From positions 186,001 to 250,000 of the forward strand of contig NZ_JNYY01000005.1 in assembly GCF_000716785.1 (NCBI RefSeq): a stretch of 64,000 nt of DNA, written 5' to 3'. The position numbers and the translations under genes were made by a program. Origin of the DNA: Amycolatopsis vancoresmycina (lineage in GTDB: Bacteria > Actinomycetota > Actinomycetes > Mycobacteriales > Pseudonocardiaceae). Under the pieces are notes generated by a model, which had not been told where the DNA came from, searched no databases, and was given only the letters and a program-made list of their open reading frames with translations. This document shows, one piece after another, positions 59,665 to 64,000 of this stretch; position 1 is the first letter of the stretch; every line of letters starts with the position of its first letter.

Positions 59665-60888
59665 TCAGCCCTGGGCGATCTTCTTCGCCAGGTTGTCGTC
59701 CAGCGTCGCGAGGAACTCCTCGGTCGTCTGCCACGGCTGGTCCTTGCTGATCAGCAGCGCGAGGTCCTTCGTCATCTGGCCGCTCTCGACGGTCTCGACG
59801 ACGACCTGCTCCAGCTTGTTCGCGAAGCCGATCAGCTCCTGGTTGCCGTCCAGCTTGCCGCGGTGCTCGAGGCCGCGCGTCCAGGCGTAGATCGACGCGA
59901 TCGGGTTGGTCGAGGTCGGCTTGCCCTGCTGGTGCTGGCGGTAGTGCCGGGTGACCGTGCCGTGCGCGGCCTCGGCCTCGACGGTCCGGCCGTCCGGCGT
60001 GCGCAGCACCGACGTCATCAGGCCCAGCGAGCCGAAGCCCTGCGCGACCGTGTCGGACTGGACGTCACCGTCGTAGTTCTTGCACGCCCAGACGTAGCCG
60101 CCCTCCCACTTCATCGCCGCGGCGACCATGTCGTCGATCAGGCGGTGCTCGTAGGAGATGCCCTTGGCGTCGAAGTCGGCCTTGAACTCGTTCTGGAAGA
60201 TCTCCTCGAACACGTCCTTGAACTGGCCGTCGTAGGCCTTGAGGATGGTGTTCTTGGTGGAGAGGTACACCGGCAGGCCGCGGTCCAGGCCGTACTGCAG
60301 CGAGGCGCGCGCGAAGTCCTCGATGGACTTCTTGAAGTTGTACATCCCCATCGCGACGCCGCCGCCCTCGGGGAACTGCGCGACCTGGAACTCCATCGGC
60401 TCGGAGCCGTCGTCCGGGGTGTAGCTGACGGTCAGCTTGCCCGGGCCGGGGACCTTGAAGTTGGTCGCCTTGTACTGGTCGCCGTGGGCGTGACGGCCGA
60501 TGATGATCGGCTTCGTCCAGGTCGGCACCAGCCGCGGGATGTTCTGGATGACGATCGGCTCGCGGAAGATCACGCCGCCGAGGATGTTGCGGATCGTCCC
60601 GTTCGGGGACAGCCACATCTTCTTGAGGCCGAACTCCTCGACGCGCGCCTCGTCGGGGGTGATCGTGGCGCACTTGACGCCGACGCCGTGCTTCTTGATC
60701 GCGTTCGCGGAGTCGACCGTGACCTGGTCGTCGGTGCGGTCCCGCTCCTCGATACCCAGGTCGTAGTAGTCCAGGTTCACGTCCAGGTACGGGTGGATCA
60801 GCTTGTCCTTGATGAACTGCCAGATGATGCGGGTCATCTCATCGCCGTCGAGTTCGACGACGGTGCCCTGGACCTTGATCTTGGCCAT
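59665..60888 (-). CDS. icd: NADP-dependent isocitrate dehydrogenase (homodimeric type)
   Basis: This 407-aa enzyme oxidises isocitrate to 2-oxoglutarate. MAKIKVQGTVVELDGDEMTRIIW and the phosphate/substrate segment WLSPNGTIRNILGG are typical of the eukaryote-like dimeric IDH. The metal-binding Asp region is HRLIDDMVAAAMKWEGGYVWACKNYDGDVQSD. EAAHGTVTRHYRQHQQG is the NADP-binding part. A strong hairpin follows. Confidence 0.97.
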   Translation of the reverse strand: MAKIKVQGTVVELDGDEMTRIIWQFIKDKLIHPYLDVNLDYYDLGIEERDRTDDQVTVDSANAIKKHGVGVKCATITPDEARVEEFGLKKMWLSPNGTIRNILGGVIFREPIVIQNIPRLVPTWTKPIIIGRHAHGDQYKATNFKVPGPGKLTVSYTPDDGSEPMEFQVAQFPEGGGVAMGMYNFKKSIEDFARASLQYGLDRGLPVYLSTKNTILKAYDGQFKDVFEEIFQNEFKADFDAKGISYEHRLIDDMVAAAMKWEGGYVWACKNYDGDVQSDTVAQGFGSLGLMTSVLRTPDGRTVEAEAAHGTVTRHYRQHQQGKPTSTNPIASIYAWTRGLEHRGKLDGNQELIGFANKLEQVVVETVESGQMTKDLALLISKDQPWQTTEEFLATLDDNLAKKIAQG

Positions 60889-61146
60889 GAGCAGCGGTGC
60901 TCCTTCCGCGGATCTTCGCGTTCTTCGATACGTCTCGCCGGTAGCGGTACAAGCGTACTGCTTGACGCACCTGGATGGTTCAAGTAGTGGTCGGCATCAA
61001 GTCTCCACCCGCGCTTTGTGGCCGGGATCACCGGGCGACGAACCCGCCGGTCAGCCGATCCGACCGCTCGCCGAGCGACCGTAGGTGTTCGGCGGTGAAC
61101 CGGGGCACGATGCCACCCGTGAACCCATCATGCGGGAGGTGAGGCT

Positions 61147-61668
61147 GTGTCGACCCATCGGTACGCCGGCTACGAAGACGACTACGAGAACGACTACCAG
61201 GACTCCGACGACAACACCGAGACGCTCGGCGAACGGCCGCGCCGCGGCGCCGCGCACGTGGTCAGCGCGCTCGGCGGGCTCGTGCTCACGCCGGTCGCCC
61301 TCGGCCTCCTGAGCTGGGGCGGGCTGCGCCAGCAGCAGCTGATCCAGGCCACCCTGAGCACCAACCGCGACCCGCTGGGCATCGCGCTGCTGGCCGGCGG
61401 GGCGATCCTGCTGCTGGTCGTCGCCGCGCTCGGCGCGCTGTCGGCGGCCGGGCCGATCCTCGGCGGGCTGATCTACGGCGTGCTGCCCGGCGTCGCCGCG
61501 ATGGCCGTGCCGGAGTGGGGGTTCAAGCTGGTCAACCTGATGCCGAAGAGCGACATCGCGTACGGCGTCATGGACTTCCTGTTCATCGGCGGCCTGCTCG
61601 GCGTGGGCTTCCTCCTGGTCGGCAGCGGACTGGCCGCGGCGCTGGTCCGGCGGCGGCGCGAGGCGTGA
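61147..61668 (+). CDS. Integral membrane protein, unknown
   Basis: This 173-aa protein has an acidic N-terminus (GYEDDYENDYQDSDDNTE) and four membrane helices (about 40-60, 77-97, 100-120 and 140-165), ending RRRREA. GGGAGGTGAG precedes the GTG. Function is unknown. Confidence 0.8.
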   Translation: MSTHRYAGYEDDYENDYQDSDDNTETLGERPRRGAAHVVSALGGLVLTPVALGLLSWGGLRQQQLIQATLSTNRDPLGIALLAGGAILLLVVAALGALSAAGPILGGLIYGVLPGVAAMAVPEWGFKLVNLMPKSDIAYGVMDFLFIGGLLGVGFLLVGSGLAAALVRRRREA

Positions 61669-61693
61669 CGAACGCCGGTGGCATCATCGGCGG

Positions 61694-62074
61694 ATGGGAC
61701 TGTTCACCGTCTCGGAGGCCCGCGCCGAGCTGACGCGCCTGCGGCCGGTCCTCGACGAACTGGTCCGCGTCCGCGCCGACGCGGCCGAGCTCGCGGCGTC
61801 GCTGCGCCCGGGCGGCCGGGCCACCGAGCTGGGCGGGCTGCCCGAGTGGAAGGCCGCCCAGGCCCGCCTCGACGACCTGATGACGACGGTCCAGCGCACC
61901 GGCGCCGAGCTCAAGGGGTTCGCGCCGCTGCTGGTCGACTTCCCGGCCGAGCTCGACGGCACCGACGTGCTCCTGTGCTGGCTCGAAGGCGACCAGGAGC
62001 TGGGCTGGTACCACCGCACCGACCTCGGTTTCGCGGGTCGCCGTCCGCTGAAAACCACTGGCCGGCCCGGTTAG
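61694..62074 (+). CDS. DUF2203 protein
   Basis: This 126-aa protein has FTVSEARAELTRLRPVLDELV at the start and the DUF2203 signature LKGFAPLLVDFPAELDGTDVLLCWLEGDQELGWYH, then GFAGRRPL. It is probably cytoplasmic and metal-binding is possible. The methyltransferase follows within 10 bases. Confidence 0.85.
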   Translation: MGLFTVSEARAELTRLRPVLDELVRVRADAAELAASLRPGGRATELGGLPEWKAAQARLDDLMTTVQRTGAELKGFAPLLVDFPAELDGTDVLLCWLEGDQELGWYHRTDLGFAGRRPLKTTGRPG

Positions 62075-62083
62075 GTTGGGTTG

Positions 62084-62698
62084 GTGAGCGACGAATCCCG
62101 GGCCGCGTTCTTCGACACCACGGCGGAGCACTACGACGACGACACGTTCCACGCCTCGGTGGCCTCCGCGCTGGTCGAACCCCTGCCGCCCGGCCCCGGC
62201 CTCGTGCTGGACGTCGCCACGGGGACCGGCTTCGCGGCGTACGCGGCGTTGCGGCTGAAGCCGACGCGCGTCCTGGCTGTCGATTTGTCGCCGGCGATGG
62301 TCGCGCGGGCGGAGGCCAAGGCGGACCTCGATCCCGAGCGGCGAATCGAGTGGCGCGTCGGGCCGGCGGTGCCGATGCCGGCCGAGGACCACTCGGCCGA
62401 CGTCGTGTTGTGCGCGTCTTCGCTGCATTTCCTGGGCGCTGTCGCGTTCGAGGACTGGCTGCGCGTGCTGAAGCCCGGCGGGCGGCTGGCGTTCTCGGTG
62501 GTGTCCGGAGCGCGGTTCAAGCCGTCGGGCGCGTTCGCCGAGTACGTGCCGAAGGACCTCACGTTCCCGACCGACGAAGCCGAGGCGGCGGCGCTGGCGA
62601 AGGACTTCACCGACGTGTCGGCCCGGACCTTCACCCTCGACGACGGCGAACGCGTCCGGAGCGTCTTCGTGGTGCACGCGAGCTCACCGGTGCAGTGA
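62084..62698 (+). CDS. SAM-dependent methyltransferase (class I)
   Basis: This 204-aa protein has the SAM motif VLDVATGTGFAAYAAL (about 41-56), VLAVDLSPAMVARAEAK, MPAEDHSADVVLCASSLHFL and LKPGGRLAFSV. The GTG start (62084) follows GGTTGGG. The substrate is unknown. The 3' end overlaps the convergent DUF2000 gene by 15 bases. Confidence 0.88.
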   Translation: MSDESRAAFFDTTAEHYDDDTFHASVASALVEPLPPGPGLVLDVATGTGFAAYAALRLKPTRVLAVDLSPAMVARAEAKADLDPERRIEWRVGPAVPMPAEDHSADVVLCASSLHFLGAVAFEDWLRVLKPGGRLAFSVVSGARFKPSGAFAEYVPKDLTFPTDEAEAAALAKDFTDVSARTFTLDDGERVRSVFVVHASSPVQ

Positions 62699-63097
62699 CG
62701 CCCCCTTGAGGATCTTGTCGACGGCGTTCTTCGGCCCGTGCACCGCGAGCCCGGCCAACGCCAGCTTCTCCCCCGGAACCGCGCGCACCGCCGCCCGGTT
62801 GTCGGCGTCGTTGCCGGTGTGGAACAGCTCGTCGGTGAAGATCGAGAACCGCAGCCCGCGGCCGAGGGCGCGCGTGTGCGCCGCGGTCAGGACGTCGGCG
62901 GTGCCGGAAAAGACCAGCACCGGCTGGCCGAACATCGGCAGGTACCCGGTGCCGTCGGCGTCGGCGTAGGGCTCGCCCATCAGCTCGGGCGTCACGTGGG
63001 CGATCCCGCTCACCAGGAACGCGGTGACGTTCAGCCGCTGCCAGGACGCCAGGTCGTCGCGGAGCAGGACGGCGATCTTCGTGTCGAAGGAACTCAT
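62684..63097 (-). CDS. DUF2000 protein
   Basis: This 137-aa protein has MSSFDTKIAVLLRDDLASWQRLNVTAFLVSGI and FSIFTDELFHTGNDADNR, both typical of DUF2000. ATG 63097 is used; GTG 63106 adds three residues. It is divergent from an AraC regulator, a frequent association, and so is probably its target. Confidence 0.85.
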   Translation of the reverse strand: MSSFDTKIAVLLRDDLASWQRLNVTAFLVSGIAHVTPELMGEPYADADGTGYLPMFGQPVLVFSGTADVLTAAHTRALGRGLRFSIFTDELFHTGNDADNRAAVRAVPGEKLALAGLAVHGPKNAVDKILKGASLHR

Positions 63098-63147
63098 GCC
63101 GGTCACGATCGCGCGGCCACGACGTCGCCGTCTTGTACGTTCTTGAC

Positions 63148-63924
63148 ATGGCGGACGTCGAAGCCTGGCGACCGGCGGTCCCGGGGATCGCCGAGGTCTT
63201 CCACGCGCGCTTCACCACGCACGCCTACCCGCTCCACACGCACGACACGTGGACGCTGCTGATCGTCGACGACGGCGTCATCCGCTACGACCTCGACCGC
63301 CACCACCACGGCGCGCTCGGCCCGGCGGTGACGCTGCTGCCCCCGAACGTCGCCCACGACGGGCGCGCCGCGACCAGCCACGGCTTCCGCAAGCGCGTGC
63401 TCTACCTGGACACATCGGTGCTGGGCGAGGACCTCATCGGCGCGGCGGTCGACCGGCCCAGCGTCGCCGACGGCCTCCTGCGCACCCGGATCCACCAGCT
63501 CCACGAGTCCCTCACCGAGCCGGGTGACGCGCTCGAAGCCGAGAGCCGGCTGGTGCTGGTCGCCGACCGCCTGCGCACCCACCTCGGCCACCCGGCGGCG
63601 CACCCGCCGAAGCGCGGCCTCGCCGACGACCTCCGCGACCTCCTCGACGCGCGCCTGCCGGAAGCGGTGACGCTGGCCGAAGCGGGCGAGACACTCGGCG
63701 CGCACCCGGCTTACCTCGTGCGCTGCTTCGGGGCACGGTTCGGCCTGCCGCCGCACCGCTACCTGACGGGCCGCCGGGTGGACCGCGCCCGCCGCCTCCT
63801 GCTCGACGGCGCCCCGGCCGCCGAGGTAGCGGCGGCCACCGGGTTCACCGACCAGGCCCACCTGACCAGGCACTTCAAGCGCTACCTCGGCACGACGCCG
63901 TCGCGCTACCCGAAAACCCGGTGA
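63148..63924 (+). CDS. AraC-family transcriptional regulator
   Basis: This 258-aa protein has an N-terminal cupin-like sensor (FTTHAYPLHTHDTWTLLIVDDG) and a C-terminal double helix-turn-helix (about 170-258): VTLAEAGETLGAHPAYLVRCFGARFGLPPHRYLTGRRVDRARRLLLDG, then AAATGFTDQAHLTRHFKRYLGTTPSRY. It is divergent from the DUF2000 gene. Confidence 0.92.
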   Translation: MADVEAWRPAVPGIAEVFHARFTTHAYPLHTHDTWTLLIVDDGVIRYDLDRHHHGALGPAVTLLPPNVAHDGRAATSHGFRKRVLYLDTSVLGEDLIGAAVDRPSVADGLLRTRIHQLHESLTEPGDALEAESRLVLVADRLRTHLGHPAAHPPKRGLADDLRDLLDARLPEAVTLAEAGETLGAHPAYLVRCFGARFGLPPHRYLTGRRVDRARRLLLDGAPAAEVAAATGFTDQAHLTRHFKRYLGTTPSRYPKTR

Positions 63925-63945
63925 CGACGTCGTTACGATCCGGGC

Positions 63946-64000
63946 ATGGGGTTCCTCGCCAGGATCGGCGGCCTGCGGTTCGCGGTCACCGTCCTCACCG
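63946..64000 (+). CDS. Start of an ORF running off the window
   Basis: ATG 63946 opens MGFLARIGGLRFAVTVLT and continues past the window edge. A hydrophobic N-terminus is visible. Nothing else can be said. Confidence 0.45.
   Translation, partial: MGFLARIGGLRFAVTVLT

Overview
The window is high-GC chromosomal DNA in which almost every codon ends in G or C. GTG and TTG starts and 4-base ATGA/GTGA gene overlaps are common. The gene families seen are an XRE-DUF397 pair, tandem P450s with a one-cluster ferredoxin, a DUF3516 RNA helicase, a BMP-type nucleoside importer, an SCO4848-like protein and a chitinase with a DasR-type box. They point to an actinomycete, most likely of the Pseudonocardiales (Amycolatopsis-like); the genus is an inference. 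No rRNA, tRNA, CRISPR array, transposase or phage structural gene was recognised.

Layout. 1-3.7 kb: a pentapeptide-repeat membrane protein, upp, an XRE/DUF397 pair, a phosphatase and a DUF1707 protein. 3.8-7 kb: deoC with a true and a truncated aldehyde dehydrogenase, an acetaldehyde-disposal operon. 7-12 kb: a VOC protein, a GH12-like lipoprotein, a TetR regulator and two near-duplicate P450s with a ferredoxin. 12-13.1 kb: a solitary AbiEi-like gene between two identical 46-bp palindromes. 13.2-18.4 kb: a carbohydrate ABC importer with a dehydrogenase, divergent from its SorC regulator; palindromic operators lie at both ends of the shared promoter. 18.5-20 kb: a membrane protein, an HxlR regulator and a reductase. 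20.1-22.3 kb: a tight three-gene operon (ART-like protein, helical protein, membrane-anchored degenerate receiver domain), the best candidate here for an undescribed system. 22.4-29.1 kb: a C45 peptidase/acyltransferase, a helicase, a conserved acidic protein, opposed 21-bp repeat arrays and an MFS transporter. 29.2-38.7 kb: nucleoside salvage (add, deoA, cdd, two permeases, a double ATPase and the BMP lipoprotein) with an intervening coiled-coil gene. 38.9-42.9 kb: two secreted alpha-galactosidase-type glycosidases (GH97 and GH27). 43.2-46.7 kb: sdhCDAB. 46.9-47 kb: a 145-bp inverted repeat. 47-55.8 kb: a subtilase, an SCO4848-like protein, a D,D-carboxypeptidase, an HxlR/acyl-CoA-dehydrogenase-like operon, YihY, a kinase, trpS and a GH19 chitinase. 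55.8-64 kb: xth, an MBL hydrolase, a TetR operon that includes a 28-aa membrane ORF, icd, small conserved genes, a methyltransferase and a DUF2000/AraC pair.

Functional threads. Nucleoside catabolism is spread over upp, deoC-ALDH, add, deoA, cdd and the importer: imported nucleosides are deaminated or phosphorolysed, deoxyribose phosphate goes through DeoC, and acetaldehyde goes to the dehydrogenase. Polymer use is represented by GH12-like, GH27, GH97, GH19 and a subtilase. Central metabolism is represented by sdhCDAB and icd. A notable non-coding layer overlies this: a palindrome family with conserved outer arms and variable self-complementary inner stems, 21-bp repeat arrays pointing toward each other after convergent genes, several strong hairpin terminators and a number of operator-like palindromes.
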